The notes: generated by a model from the letters alone, not told the origin. DNA of 64,000 nt from Blautia sp. Marseille-P3201T (GCF_900120295.1 NZ_LT635468.1:124001-188000), one strand, 5' to 3'. Numbered from the stretch's first letter, positions 8,546 to 18,509 are shown. Numbers and translations are program-made.

Positions 8546-11149
8546 TTACAAAACTGTAAACTCATCTCTAAATATTATGTTTTCTGCATTATCTCCGAGA
8601 AACACTTCAAATTTTCCCGGCTCCACAGACCAGCCATATTCAGGACTTAGCGTTCTCATCTCCTTTGGTCCGATAATTATTTCCACAGTACGGGTTTCTT
8701 TTGGTTCAAGCTCCACTTTTGCAAATCCTGCCAGCGCATAATATGGTTTTACTGTAGAGCTGACTTGATCCCTTAAATAAATCTGGGGAACTGCAGCTCC
8801 TTTTCGGCTGCCTGTATTCACAATCGTAACCGATACTATAATACTCTCCCCTTGATGAATTTCTTTTTTGGAAAGTGTCATATCTGTAAATGAAAATGTG
8901 GTATATGTCTGTCCATATCCAAAAGGATAGAGAGGCAGCCAGTTCATTTCCACATATCGTTTCCCACCTCCGGGGCGACGACTGTAGTGACAGGGAATTT
9001 GACCTACATGTTTTGGAAAGGTCATAGGCAGACGACCTGAAGGCGCACAATCTCCAAAAAGAACCTCAGCTATAGCATAACCGCCCTGTTCCCCCGGAAA
9101 CCACGCTTCTAAAATTGCCGGGATATGCTCCTGCTCCCAGACAGCTGTAACCGGGCGCCCACTTTGCATCACCAATACAACAGGGGTTCCTGTTGCATAT
9201 ACCGCTTTTACGAAATCAAGCTGTCGCCCTGGCAGATCCAGACTCACCCTGTCAAAATTCTCTCCACTGGTTTCAATATTGTCCCCTACGCAGACAACTG
9301 CCACATCTGCCTTTTTCGCTGCTTCAACGGCCTTTGTGAAATCCTCTTTTCCGCTGTTATATCCAAAGATAACTCTGGCAGCACGGCGATCATTGGTAAA
9401 TACAATGCGAACCTTATAAGCCTTTCCTTCCTCGAAATGGAATTCTGCCATCTGATTGGCATCATGGTTTTCCCCCCAGCCGTCAATTAAAAGTTCCTCA
9501 TCTATATATAACTGCATACTGTCCTGCGTACTGAAGCCAATACAACCTTCCAACTCATACGGCATTTTCACGTACCCTGTCCAAACTACACTAAAAGCTG
9601 CCGCATCAAGATCCGGATGTGGTTTTGCAAAAATCCAGTTAAAGTTAATCATTGAGTCTGTTCTGACACATACCGGTTCTCCTTTTGGTGTTCTTCCGTT
9701 ATAATAGCGTCCTGTAAGCCCCGGCTTTCCCTCTTCATCTAATAGCATCCCCGGATGAAAAGGTGTTACCATATCTCCCAGAAAACTACAGCCCTTTTCA
9801 TATAAAACTTTTGTTTCTTCTGATACTGTATTGCGAATACCTTCCAATACAGATACTGCATAAGGCACTCCTGACTCTACACAATAATCTCCCAGTACCG
9901 GTGTCGCTGCCGCAGGTCCTAACACAGCAATACTCTTAATATCCTTTTTCAGTGGAAGAATTTCTCCTTCATTTTTCAAAAGACAAATGCTTTCTGCCGC
10001 AATCTGTTTTGCTAAATCCAAATGTTCTGTACAGCGATGCGTTTTTTCCTCTCTGTCCTCCTGTGTATAAGGATTATCAAAAAGACCTGTCAGAAATTTC
10101 ACTCTCAGTACACGGCGGCACGCCTGATTAATCACTTCTTCTGACAGTCTTCCTGTTTCTACCAGTTCTTTCAGTCCTTCCTGCCACTCCTCATGTGGAT
10201 AATCATATAACTGTAAATCTACACCGGCTTCCAGTCCCATAGCCATTGCTTCTTTACGGCTGTCGGCTACATAGTGTTCATCATACAAGCGGACAATAGC
10301 TGTAAGATCTGAACGAACAAAACCACGCATTCCATACTGATTTCTCAGTACTTCCGTCAACAACTCATAGTCTGAGGAAACAGGATTTCCATCAATAGAA
10401 TTATAGGAACACATCGTGTCTACTGCCTTTCCCTCTGCAAATGCAGCTTCAAAAACAGGCAGACATTCTGCAAACACATCATGACGCCCCATAGAAGAAG
10501 GGGCACAGTTTAAGCCTCCTACCGGACTTCCGTAACCCACATAATGTTTTGGTTCTGCAGCCACGGCATCCGGCGCTGCCAGATCATCCCCCTGCATTCC
10601 AAGCACTGTTTCTCTGGCAAACTGAGCACTTAAATGTACATCTTCCCCATAAGACTCTTCTGTTCTTCCATAACGGGGATCACGGCTTAAGTCCATAACA
10701 GGACTATAAGTTTCATGTATACCTACTGCTCTGGCTTCTGTAGCTATCGCATGTCCCATTTTTCGCCCAAGCTCCGGATGAAAAGTGGCTGCAAGTCCTA
10801 TCTGCTGCGGAAAGCAGGTCGCTCCGTTACGGAAAATACCATGTAAAGCCTCTTCACTAAACAAAAAAGGAATTCCCAGTCTTGTATTTTCTACTGCGTA
10901 GCGTTGCAGCTCATTTGTCTGGCAGGCATTCATCCCTCTTGTCTGAATACTCCCTACACTATTTCCTTTTAATAATTCTTCTACAGTATTCATGAACAGC
11001 TCTGTCACATTTCCATCTACATCCCATTTTGTAAAATCATGAGAATAATACTGATCTGTCTGAAGAATTTTTTCTTCCAGTGTCATTCTGGATATTAAAT
11101 CATCCAGTCGTTCTTCTATTGATAAATCTTTATTTTTATACGGATACAT
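8546..11149 (-). CDS. GH3 beta-glycosidase with PA14 insert
   Basis: An 867-residue family 3 glycoside hydrolase. The N-terminal barrel carries the nucleophile motif GFVRSDL (Asp near residue 281) and the substrate motif KHYVGYG near 201-207. The second domain carries the acid/base region GENFDR. A PA14-like insertion lies about residues 470-620 and a fibronectin-III-like domain closes the protein. Cytoplasmic: no signal peptide. The open frame extends 50 codons further upstream into the MFS gene, but the ATG at 11149 is preceded by AGAGGG and begins the family sequence (MYPYKNKDLS). Last gene of the ROK-GntR-PMI operon. Usual substrates are beta-glucosides, but the family also removes beta-GlcNAc, xylose and others; the neighbours hint at glycan work. 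Confidence 0.92.
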   Translation of the reverse strand: MYPYKNKDLSIEERLDDLISRMTLEEKILQTDQYYSHDFTKWDVDGNVTELFMNTVEELLKGNSVGSIQTRGMNACQTNELQRYAVENTRLGIPFLFSEEALHGIFRNGATCFPQQIGLAATFHPELGRKMGHAIATEARAVGIHETYSPVMDLSRDPRYGRTEESYGEDVHLSAQFARETVLGMQGDDLAAPDAVAAEPKHYVGYGSPVGGLNCAPSSMGRHDVFAECLPVFEAAFAEGKAVDTMCSYNSIDGNPVSSDYELLTEVLRNQYGMRGFVRSDLTAIVRLYDEHYVADSRKEAMAMGLEAGVDLQLYDYPHEEWQEGLKELVETGRLSEEVINQACRRVLRVKFLTGLFDNPYTQEDREEKTHRCTEHLDLAKQIAAESICLLKNEGEILPLKKDIKSIAVLGPAAATPVLGDYCVESGVPYAVSVLEGIRNTVSEETKVLYEKGCSFLGDMVTPFHPGMLLDEEGKPGLTGRYYNGRTPKGEPVCVRTDSMINFNWIFAKPHPDLDAAAFSVVWTGYVKMPYELEGCIGFSTQDSMQLYIDEELLIDGWGENHDANQMAEFHFEEGKAYKVRIVFTNDRRAARVIFGYNSGKEDFTKAVEAAKKADVAVVCVGDNIETSGENFDRVSLDLPGRQLDFVKAVYATGTPVVLVMQSGRPVTAVWEQEHIPAILEAWFPGEQGGYAIAEVLFGDCAPSGRLPMTFPKHVGQIPCHYSRRPGGGKRYVEMNWLPLYPFGYGQTYTTFSFTDMTLSKKEIHQGESIIVSVTIVNTGSRKGAAVPQIYLRDQVSSTVKPYYALAGFAKVELEPKETRTVEIIIGPKEMRTLSPEYGWSVEPGKFEVFLGDNAENIIFRDEFTVL

Positions 11150-11168
11150 ATTTTCCCTCTTTCTAACT

Positions 11169-12449
11169 CTATTTAATATGCGGCAGTTTTCGGCCATTGA
11201 TGAAAAGATTGATAAGACCTCCCACACCGGACAGCAAAAACAATACAGAAATACTCTTATATCCCAGCGACTCCTCGAAAACAGACTGTAAAGACGCACT
11301 GCATGCTGTTGTCAGACATCCTGCAATACTGATAATTGCTGCAGTAACTCCCAGGTATAACGTCTTTCCTGTAGCAGGGCTGGCTGAATACTGTAAGTTT
11401 GTATTGGCAATAACGGTTCCTGAATTACATGCTGTTGTAATTATCATTAAAATAGGCGCTATAAAAAATGCACTTTCAGGGGTGACAAACGCCCAGGACA
11501 CTGTACATAAAAATCCAATGGCGGCTGAACGGTGAATGGTCCAGTCCCATGTATGTCTGTCCGAAAACCGTCCCCACAAATAACTGCCTGCCATTCCTGC
11601 TATAGCTGCCACAATTCCCGCACTTGCCAGAAACGTATGACTCAGTCCCAAAACTCGAAGCTGGTATACAATTAAAAACGGAGTTGCAATGCCGCTGGCA
11701 ACACTGGACAAAATATTATATAAAAGCAACGGACGATAACTTTTGTCTTTCAATGGCAAAAAGACATCTGACAATTGAATATGTGCAGTTTCTTCCACCG
11801 GACGCTCACATACATTCAGTAAAAGCACTGCGTCTAACAAAGCTAACACCAGACATACAAGTCCTACGGTCTGGTATCCCTCACTGTCTCGTCCCAGTGC
11901 CATAAGTTTGTCCAAATGACGACTGAGTAAAAAAGTCGCAATACTGTTTACTCCTACTGCCAGAATATCCTTCTTCGCCATATAGACTCCCCGTTCACTT
12001 ACATCTACAAGGCTTATAGTCCACTGCTGAAGGCCCGGTGTTACGATACCGGCGCTGGCAAAAGCGACAATGTACAATGCAACTGCTGTTCCTACTTGAA
12101 GCTTCGCACCTGACAAAAGCAGGGGAAGCAAAAACATTGCTGCTGCGGAAAAACGATAAATCACACATAAAATCCATATAATCGGTTTTCTGTAACGAAA
12201 TCTCTCAAATAAAAACGGAGAGAAAAACTGCAAAATACAGCCCAGTTGGGGAATTAAGGCAATGGAGGCACATGCAGCAACTGATGCCCCCAGGTAGCCA
12301 AGATACCCCGTCATAATATTATTTGTTGCAGCTGCATAAATAACTGATGCAACTGCACCTTCTATCATAATACCGCGAGTTCCAATCAAAAGTTCACGTT
12401 CTGTGGGATTTTGATCAGGAATAAATTTCTGTCTCAACTTAACATTCAT
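11169..12449 (-). CDS. MFS transporter
   Basis: A major-facilitator membrane protein of about 426 residues with about 12 hydrophobic segments in two halves. The loop DKLMALGRDSE between segments and the AAIAGMAGSYLWGRFSDRH stretch at the start of the second half are MFS-like. The frame could begin at a TTG at 12536 (455 residues), but that start has no ribosome site and overlaps the upstream gene. ATG at 12449 with AAAGAG close by is the better choice, although its spacing is poor. Located between a GH38-like enzyme and a GH3 glycosidase, it probably moves a sugar or oligosaccharide; direction is unknown. Confidence 0.85.
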   Translation of the reverse strand: MNVKLRQKFIPDQNPTERELLIGTRGIMIEGAVASVIYAAATNNIMTGYLGYLGASVAACASIALIPQLGCILQFFSPFLFERFRYRKPIIWILCVIYRFSAAAMFLLPLLLSGAKLQVGTAVALYIVAFASAGIVTPGLQQWTISLVDVSERGVYMAKKDILAVGVNSIATFLLSRHLDKLMALGRDSEGYQTVGLVCLVLALLDAVLLLNVCERPVEETAHIQLSDVFLPLKDKSYRPLLLYNILSSVASGIATPFLIVYQLRVLGLSHTFLASAGIVAAIAGMAGSYLWGRFSDRHTWDWTIHRSAAIGFLCTVSWAFVTPESAFFIAPILMIITTACNSGTVIANTNLQYSASPATGKTLYLGVTAAIISIAGCLTTACSASLQSVFEESLGYKSISVLFLLSGVGGLINLFINGRKLPHIK

Positions 12450-12525
12450 CTCTTTATTTATATACCTTTCAAAATCATCAGATATTGCTGCAGATGTGCC
12501 TCCATCTGCAAATATTATAAAATTT

Positions 12526-14919
12526 TTATTCAACAATCAGTACATGTGGTGCATAAGCAGCCTCTCTTAACTGATCCATCATTTTTTCAGGATTTTGCTC
12601 TTCACTAAGCCAAAGGCTGTATTTAAACTCACTAAATCCTGATAAATCCATTTTAAAGTTTGTCTCCCAGATATTATTCATAACCCAGGAATAAACAGGA
12701 CGATGATTATCCGCTTCGCAGCCTTCACACAATCTGATAGGATGATGTTCCATTTCTCCCATATAAACAAGTGGTGTGTCATGCATAGCAATCATAGCGC
12801 CACCCTGTGGTGATACATAACCAAGTCCCTCATCAGACATATAAAATTCCATACAAGTACCTGGTACCTGATCTACACCTGGACGGAAGGCTTCTTTTCC
12901 TTTTCTCAGATACAGACTGCTGTCCTCAAAGGCAAGTTCCAGTGGAAGATATACACTTTCAATATCAGAAGAAATTGTTTTGCCAAGCTCAAGGCTGAAA
13001 TCAACACGTGGGATTTCATTGTAAAATTTCAGTACTACTTCTGTATGCACAGAACCTTCCATATTGTAGCGAAGACGAAGAATTGTAAATACCGGTCCTC
13101 TCTCCTGGCGGATCACTTCCTCCAGACATCCTACATAAAGCTGGGCATGTTCACCACGCATATTTCTGCCCATAATTCTTCTTTCTGTTTCTTCCGGACA
13201 TCCTGCCTGCTTTCCGTTTAATATCTTTGTAACTTCATACATAGGTGTGAAAATAGGTGCAACACCTTTTCCCAGCATTTCTTTTCCTGTTCTCTTATCA
13301 ATAAATGATGTAATTCCTTCATGACGACGATAAGATAAACGGAAAAATTTATTCTCGAAATAATATGGCAGATGATATGTCTCCGGATCGTATTCATTTA
13401 CAATATCACGAACACGCTCTGAACCTGCATAGCACTGACGTGTATTCAGTGTCTCCACTGCCGCTTTTTTACTGTGGTATGTATATGTCTTTTCTTCTCC
13501 CGGAAGGAAAGTATCTACAAAACTGATATTTCTTCCTCTTGGATGAGGAGATACCTGACAGGCAATTACTTCACCTTTTTCATTTCTTATCTCTGCATCA
13601 GGCAGCATCATTGTTTCAATGTAAAATTCTACAAGCTTAGGTCCTTCTGTTTTTGACACGTTACAGACCTTAATCTTTCCGTTTGTATTATAATAACGAA
13701 GCACATCGCCCTTTTCTTTGATAATCTGGTTTAACATTCTGGCAGATGCCTCATGTGCTTTGGAAGCATAACTGTTTTTACGCATATCCAAGTTTAACAC
13801 CATAGTGTCATAAGGATTTGTAATGGTTGAGGAATGTCCCCATGTATGTTCTGCGTAGAGCAAAAGGTTGTCCTGAGCTGTTCTATATAAATCAGGATAT
13901 TTTTTCTCTGCCTCCGGATCCAATCGTTTACATAAGTGATAATAATGCTGGGCTTCGCGATAGTGCTTTACTGCATAAGGTGTACTTCCCACACCATTTG
14001 CCCACCAGTCCGTTAAATCACCATGACATACCGGCGCATCTGCAAGTTCATCTTTAATAGCTTCATACAGTTCCTGAAGAGAAACCATCTTTATTGCTAC
14101 TTCATTTCCGTAACGACGATTATGTTCCTCAATCGTTTCCAAAATTTCCACTTCCGGCGGAGCATTATCGCTAAATACACCGGATACAGAAGAGATAATA
14201 AAGTTATAAGCATATCCCTGTTCTTCACATTCATCTAAATAACGAAGTAAATTCTGATGCAGCTCTTCTACCGGACCTTCTGCCTCCTGCTTGCCGCCCA
14301 GATAACTGTCCTGCATAAAGTTCGTAACATAATTTGGTTTAAATCCCAGTACGTTTCCCAAATTGTAATGTTCACCATTCCATACCAACAGGCGTTTTCC
14401 CTCTGCATTTTCCCACCAATATGCATTCTGGTTCTGGCGCAGAGGATACATACCATGATGGCAGTGGATATTTGTATATAAAAATTCCACTCCATTATCT
14501 AACATCGCATCACGGCATCCCATAGAAATACCATTAATATCCGCAAACATCGCTGTTTTCATTGTGATGCCCTTTTTCTGGAAATATTCTTTCCATTCCT
14601 GCAAACGCTCGTTATAAACTTCACTGTCTAATAAGTCATTAAAGTTCAGATAATTTGCAGAAAGTCCCAATTTCCCTTCTGCTGTTAATTTGCAGAATTC
14701 TTCTTTTTCTTCTTCGGAAGCTGTTTTGAAAAACTCTTCCACACAGAAAAGCGTTTCACAATTCCAGCGGAAGTTCTGATACTCCGGTTTTTTCATAAGA
14801 GACAACACTGTGCGAATATAATCTGTCTGATTGTCAATTACACGCTCCTGTAAGTCTGTATACCCAATATCTGTATGAGAATGATGAATTACATATACTG
14901 TCTGAATTTTGTGTGACAT
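12526..14919 (-). CDS. GH38-like glycosidase (DUF5054-type)
   Basis: A 797-residue protein with a GH38-type N-terminal domain. Residues 11-19 (IHHSHTDIG) match the zinc-binding HxHxD motif of alpha-mannosidases, and FADINGIS near residue 124 stands at the place of the nucleophile loop. The C-terminal half is beta-rich, as in GH38 C-terminal domains. It is shorter and more divergent than the GH38 at the left edge, so a different linkage or sugar is possible. Start ATG follows AAAGGAG. Its stop is 77 bp before the MFS start and 15 bp separate it from the isomerase-like gene upstream, all in one operon with ROK and GntR genes. Function as an alpha-mannosidase is inferred. Confidence 0.82.
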   Translation of the reverse strand: MSHKIQTVYVIHHSHTDIGYTDLQERVIDNQTDYIRTVLSLMKKPEYQNFRWNCETLFCVEEFFKTASEEEKEEFCKLTAEGKLGLSANYLNFNDLLDSEVYNERLQEWKEYFQKKGITMKTAMFADINGISMGCRDAMLDNGVEFLYTNIHCHHGMYPLRQNQNAYWWENAEGKRLLVWNGEHYNLGNVLGFKPNYVTNFMQDSYLGGKQEAEGPVEELHQNLLRYLDECEEQGYAYNFIISSVSGVFSDNAPPEVEILETIEEHNRRYGNEVAIKMVSLQELYEAIKDELADAPVCHGDLTDWWANGVGSTPYAVKHYREAQHYYHLCKRLDPEAEKKYPDLYRTAQDNLLLYAEHTWGHSSTITNPYDTMVLNLDMRKNSYASKAHEASARMLNQIIKEKGDVLRYYNTNGKIKVCNVSKTEGPKLVEFYIETMMLPDAEIRNEKGEVIACQVSPHPRGRNISFVDTFLPGEEKTYTYHSKKAAVETLNTRQCYAGSERVRDIVNEYDPETYHLPYYFENKFFRLSYRRHEGITSFIDKRTGKEMLGKGVAPIFTPMYEVTKILNGKQAGCPEETERRIMGRNMRGEHAQLYVGCLEEVIRQERGPVFTILRLRYNMEGSVHTEVVLKFYNEIPRVDFSLELGKTISSDIESVYLPLELAFEDSSLYLRKGKEAFRPGVDQVPGTCMEFYMSDEGLGYVSPQGGAMIAMHDTPLVYMGEMEHHPIRLCEGCEADNHRPVYSWVMNNIWETNFKMDLSGFSEFKYSLWLSEEQNPEKMMDQLREAAYAPHVLIVE

Positions 14920-14933
14920 TGTAGTCTCCTTTC

Positions 14934-16694
14934 TTATTTGCGTACAGTAGCTACGATTAATTTAATTTCTTCGTTTTCAGGTACAATTCTGTACTGACCT
15001 GCTGCTGCCGGTACAATAGCTGTTTCTGCGTAATGAATTTCAAATGGCTCAAAACTTCCATCCACACTTTCAATAAGTGCATGACTTCCGTCTACTAAAT
15101 TCATTACATTCACAGAGTCTTCTGTACTTACTGTATAAGGTTCTGTCAAAGTATATCGAAAAGTATCTATAAATTCCCTGTTATGAAGACCGGTTCTTTC
15201 CACTTCATAACCATCCCCTTTTTCAAGGGTTTTCTGCTGTCCTACAACATTTTCATAAATCCATTTCGTATCTCTGTCCCACTGAATATTTTTCATTCCG
15301 TGGTCTACATGAATTGGTCTTGGCAGTCCATCCAGACCTACTCTGCCCCAATCCCAGAGTTTAAAAGTAAAAATATATGGGGTAGCACTGATTTCCAGTA
15401 CCATAGTATCCTTTCCTGAGCAATGCACAGTACCTGCGGGAATTAAAATATGATCATGCTTTTTCACGGGCACCTTATTTACATATTTCTCCGCCGGAAA
15501 CTCTATCTCTCCCTTTTCTGCGGCCCTTAAATCTCTTTCCATTGCTTTCGGATCCACATCTTCTTTTACTCCAAGATATACATAGGTTTCCTCTGATTGG
15601 TCTGCATCTAAAAGATAATAACTTTCGTCCTGTGTATAGTGCATTCCAAATGTATCCTGTATGTATTCTGTCAGCGGATGTACCTGTAAGGACAGATTTC
15701 CTCCGCCCATAGTGTCCAGCAAGTCGAAGCGAATAGGGAATTCTGCTCCAAATCTTCCATGTACACGCTCTCCTAAAAGCTCGTGAGGTGCATAAAGTCC
15801 TAAATCAATGGCCGGAATTTTTAAAATATGTTCTCCCATTTTCAGGTTTAAACTGTTTTCTTCCGGTACTCCATCAAAACTCCATGCAAAATTTTCCCTG
15901 TTTTTATCCAGACCAAAGTTTTCTTTCATCCACTGACCGCCCCATACGCCGGGATCAAAATACGGCTCCATACGGAATGGTTTTTTACTTACCTGTTTAA
16001 GTCCTTCCCGAAATGCATCACCGGAAGCTAAAACAGGATGCCCTTTTACTTCTGTATCAAGAACATAATCAAATCTTTCATAACGCTGCTTTTTGTATCT
16101 GTCTGCCAGACGCCATTCAATGAAAAATCCTCGTTTATATTTTGCCAGAACCGGTGCATCTGTATTTGTACAGTGCCAGTTCGGCATACCTTTACGATAT
16201 CTCAACTGAATTTCCCATCGGGTAATATTGCAATACACATAAATATCACCCTCTGATAGAAATCCTGCTCCAAGACCTGCGATTACAACAATTCCTTCCT
16301 GAATATCGTCCAGCTCTTCTGCTGCTTCTCTTAACTTCTCCTGGTTAAAAAAGTCTTCCAGTTTTTTATGGCAGATAATTCCGAATACTCTGTCATCTGT
16401 GATGTATTCGTAAAACTCCCTATTAAGTTCTTCTTCTGATTTGGCATAAGCTTCCATGTCAAACACTTTAACCGGAGCTAAGCCTTTCACAATATCCAGA
16501 ATGTCTTCCTTCTCTACCCCCGGATACATATCCATACATACAACAACCTTTTTATTCGCTTTAAGAAGTTTCCCCACTCTTTCTTTCAGCTCATCTGTTA
16601 CATTTTCCTTTCCATCCCAAATACAATTGTCAAAACCTTTGACCACTGTAGCCGGATGTAAATCGTAATTGTTGTATTTACTTACAATATCCAT
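14934..16694 (-). CDS. class I mannose-6-phosphate isomerase-like protein with extra N-terminal domain
   Basis: A 586-residue protein. About residues 250-586 resemble class I (cupin) phosphomannose isomerase: a metal-site stretch LSLQVHPL near residue 335, then HILIPAGTVHCSG near residue 418. This enzyme would turn mannose 6-phosphate into fructose 6-phosphate. The N-terminal 220 residues (starting MDIVSKYNNYDLHP) are not part of ordinary ManA and look like a nucleotide-kinase-like fold without a clear P-loop, so they may be regulatory or bind the substrate. Ordinary ManA proteins are 310-390 residues. It lies in the operon with a ROK kinase, which could supply the sugar phosphate. Start ATG follows GAGAG. 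Confidence 0.82.
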   Translation of the reverse strand: MDIVSKYNNYDLHPATVVKGFDNCIWDGKENVTDELKERVGKLLKANKKVVVCMDMYPGVEKEDILDIVKGLAPVKVFDMEAYAKSEEELNREFYEYITDDRVFGIICHKKLEDFFNQEKLREAAEELDDIQEGIVVIAGLGAGFLSEGDIYVYCNITRWEIQLRYRKGMPNWHCTNTDAPVLAKYKRGFFIEWRLADRYKKQRYERFDYVLDTEVKGHPVLASGDAFREGLKQVSKKPFRMEPYFDPGVWGGQWMKENFGLDKNRENFAWSFDGVPEENSLNLKMGEHILKIPAIDLGLYAPHELLGERVHGRFGAEFPIRFDLLDTMGGGNLSLQVHPLTEYIQDTFGMHYTQDESYYLLDADQSEETYVYLGVKEDVDPKAMERDLRAAEKGEIEFPAEKYVNKVPVKKHDHILIPAGTVHCSGKDTMVLEISATPYIFTFKLWDWGRVGLDGLPRPIHVDHGMKNIQWDRDTKWIYENVVGQQKTLEKGDGYEVERTGLHNREFIDTFRYTLTEPYTVSTEDSVNVMNLVDGSHALIESVDGSFEPFEIHYAETAIVPAAAGQYRIVPENEEIKLIVATVRK

Positions 16695-16708
16695 TATTCT
16701 GTTCTCTC

Positions 16709-17428
16709 CTATAAATCTACTGTATATTTATATCTGTTGCCAGGATAATAGCATCTGGAATATTCATAAGTCTCCCCGCTGGACAGAAACGTCTGTCGGG
16801 TTCTTATAAAAATAGGCATTTGTGCTTCTATTTCCAAATACTTTTGTACTTCCGGAGACGGTAATGCCGCTTCTAATGTATCTTTTCCTGACTCAATCCA
16901 TATACCATGACTTTCCCGTAGATACTGGTATAAAGATTTTGTATAATAATGACTATCCAACGGAAGTTCTTTAATCTTTTTTAAATATGTAATCGTGTAA
17001 ACGATAGGCTTTCCATCCACATTTCTGACTCTTTTCAGACAATAACATTTCTCTGTCAAAGGAATTTGCAGGTTTTTCGCCACCTGTTCACCGGGCTTTA
17101 CTAATTCCATATTACAGTATGAGGTCTCCATAAAGATATTATGTTTTCGCATTTCCTCTGTAAAACTGATAACACCCTCTATCTGCTCCTCAATTTTATC
17201 GTATACAACATCCGTACCGATACCTCTGCGAATTCTTATATAACCTGTCTGTACCAGCCTTGCCATTGCCTGGCGTACTGTCACACGGGAAACCTGATAA
17301 GTTTCCATAAGCTCCTTTTCTGTAGGAAATAAATCGCCTTTACTATATTCACCCTGTTCAATTTTCTTTCTTAAAACCATCTCCAGCTGTATATACAGTG
17401 GAATGGCTCCCTTCTCTCTATCTAACAT
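16709..17428 (-). CDS. GntR/HutC-family regulator
   Basis: A 239-residue regulator with an N-terminal winged helix (residues 8-75; motif FPTEKELMETYQVSRVTVRQ is the recognition region) and a C-terminal UTRA ligand domain (about 95-235). HutC-type proteins of this size sense sugar phosphates such as GlcNAc-6-P or fructose-6-P. Start ATG follows GAGG. It is second in the operon, 2 bp after the ROK stop, and so likely autoregulates the ROK-PMI-GH38-MFS-GH3 transcript through palindromes upstream of ROK. Confidence 0.92.
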   Translation of the reverse strand: MLDREKGAIPLYIQLEMVLRKKIEQGEYSKGDLFPTEKELMETYQVSRVTVRQAMARLVQTGYIRIRRGIGTDVVYDKIEEQIEGVISFTEEMRKHNIFMETSYCNMELVKPGEQVAKNLQIPLTEKCYCLKRVRNVDGKPIVYTITYLKKIKELPLDSHYYTKSLYQYLRESHGIWIESGKDTLEAALPSPEVQKYLEIEAQMPIFIRTRQTFLSSGETYEYSRCYYPGNRYKYTVDL

Positions 17429-17430
17429 CT

Positions 17431-18327
17431 TTATCCTCTTGTCATTTTTACAAACAACCCTTGCATGGCTTTCTCAGAAGTTTCTGTCTGCACATGAATT
17501 TTAATATTTCTCTTTTCACATTCTTTTGCAAAGTCTTTACCAAAATAAGAAAAGCTCTTTGAAATCTGACCGCCGAAAATAATTGCATCAGGATGAAAAT
17601 CTTCAATAACAGGAAGAATTGCTGCTATAATCTCATCTCCAAATTTTTTCCATGCTTCCAGAGCAGCTTTATCATTATTCTGACATAAATCGTAAAGCTC
17701 TTTTCCACTCTTAGGTTCTCCAAATACTTCCTTACAAATTCGTTCCAATCCTCTTACAGAAATATAATCGTCAATAATAGAGTCTTTATATGGAAGCCAG
17801 TACAGCCATCCGCATTCCGGCACGCCTTCCCCTGATTTCTGTGGAACTCTGTCCTTTAAAAATGCTGTTCCTGTACCAGTTCCAATGCAAAGACACACGA
17901 TTTTTGATTCGTTCTGCATTTCACCGAACCATGCTTCTCCAACTGCAAATGCCTCAATATCATGTAAATAACCAAATTTGGCATTTTCAATTTCAGGAAT
18001 TCTCTTTTTCATTTCAGGTTCTAAAGCTCTTCCATAAATGCTATCGTATTTATTTAATCCCTGGATCTGACAAATTCCCTTTTCATAGTCAAAAGGTCCC
18101 GGAAACGCCATACCAACTCCTATTATTTCTGCCTGAGGATTTGTATTCATTAACTCTCTTAAAATAAAAGCAAAATTATCAAGAATAATATCTGCGCTTT
18201 CTCTGGATTTTGATGGATAGGAAAAAATATCTGTTTTTCTGTTTCCTTCCTCATCAAACATAGCACCTTTAATCTGAGTTCCTCCTACATCAAGAAGTAA
18301 ATACGCTTTTTCTGTGTAATTTGTCAT
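17431..18327 (-). CDS. ROK-family sugar kinase
   Basis: A ROK protein of 298 residues (300 if the ATG at 18333 is used). The N-terminal phosphate loop LLLDVGGTQIKG and the catalytic Asp in YLHDIEAFAVGE are present, with the second phosphate motif CIGTGTGTAF. The usual zinc-binding cysteine cluster of ROK kinases is absent: only PECGWLYW is seen at that position. Two start codons are possible; the second (18327) has AAAGGA at an 8-base distance, the first is too close. First gene in the operon, so its product probably phosphorylates mannose, ManNAc or glucose for the isomerase-like protein. No helix-turn-helix is present, so it is an enzyme and not a ROK repressor. Confidence 0.88.
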   Translation of the reverse strand: MTNYTEKAYLLLDVGGTQIKGAMFDEEGNRKTDIFSYPSKSRESADIILDNFAFILRELMNTNPQAEIIGVGMAFPGPFDYEKGICQIQGLNKYDSIYGRALEPEMKKRIPEIENAKFGYLHDIEAFAVGEAWFGEMQNESKIVCLCIGTGTGTAFLKDRVPQKSGEGVPECGWLYWLPYKDSIIDDYISVRGLERICKEVFGEPKSGKELYDLCQNNDKAALEAWKKFGDEIIAAILPVIEDFHPDAIIFGGQISKSFSYFGKDFAKECEKRNIKIHVQTETSEKAMQGLFVKMTRG

Positions 18328-18342
18328 AGTCATTTTCCTTTC

Positions 18343-18354
18343 AATACTAGTATT
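18343..18354. promoter_or_regulatory. candidate GntR operator palindrome
   Basis: AATACTAGTATT is a perfect 12-bp palindrome directly before the ribosome site of the ROK gene. GntR/HutC operators often have a TACTAGTA-like core. A second palindrome, ATAACGTTAT, lies at 18373-18382. Binding is inferred. Confidence 0.55.
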
Positions 18355-18389
18355 TCTACGTTTGTAGTAATCATAACGTTATAACCTTT

Positions 18390-18417
18390 ATATTATCCAA
18401 TTTTTTTTGTTTTTCAA
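18390..18417 (-). promoter_or_regulatory. probable promoter of the ROK-GntR operon
   Basis: On the minus strand TTGAAA (18412-18417), a 16-bp A-rich spacer, then TAATAT (18390-18395). The two palindromes at 18373-18382 and 18343-18354 lie downstream, where a bound repressor would block elongation or initiation. Confidence 0.6.
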
Positions 18418-18509
18418 GTTCTTTTTTTTATTTTTCTAATTTTGTTAAATATTTCTAATACCTTTTGTATAAATATACTACATATCTATGGACAGACTTT
18501 TTGCTCATC

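Noticed and set aside
8546-11299. Longer GH3 start with a hydrophobic N-terminal extension
   Set aside because: The extra 50 codons overlap the MFS gene and lack a ribosome site; the start at 11149 has one.
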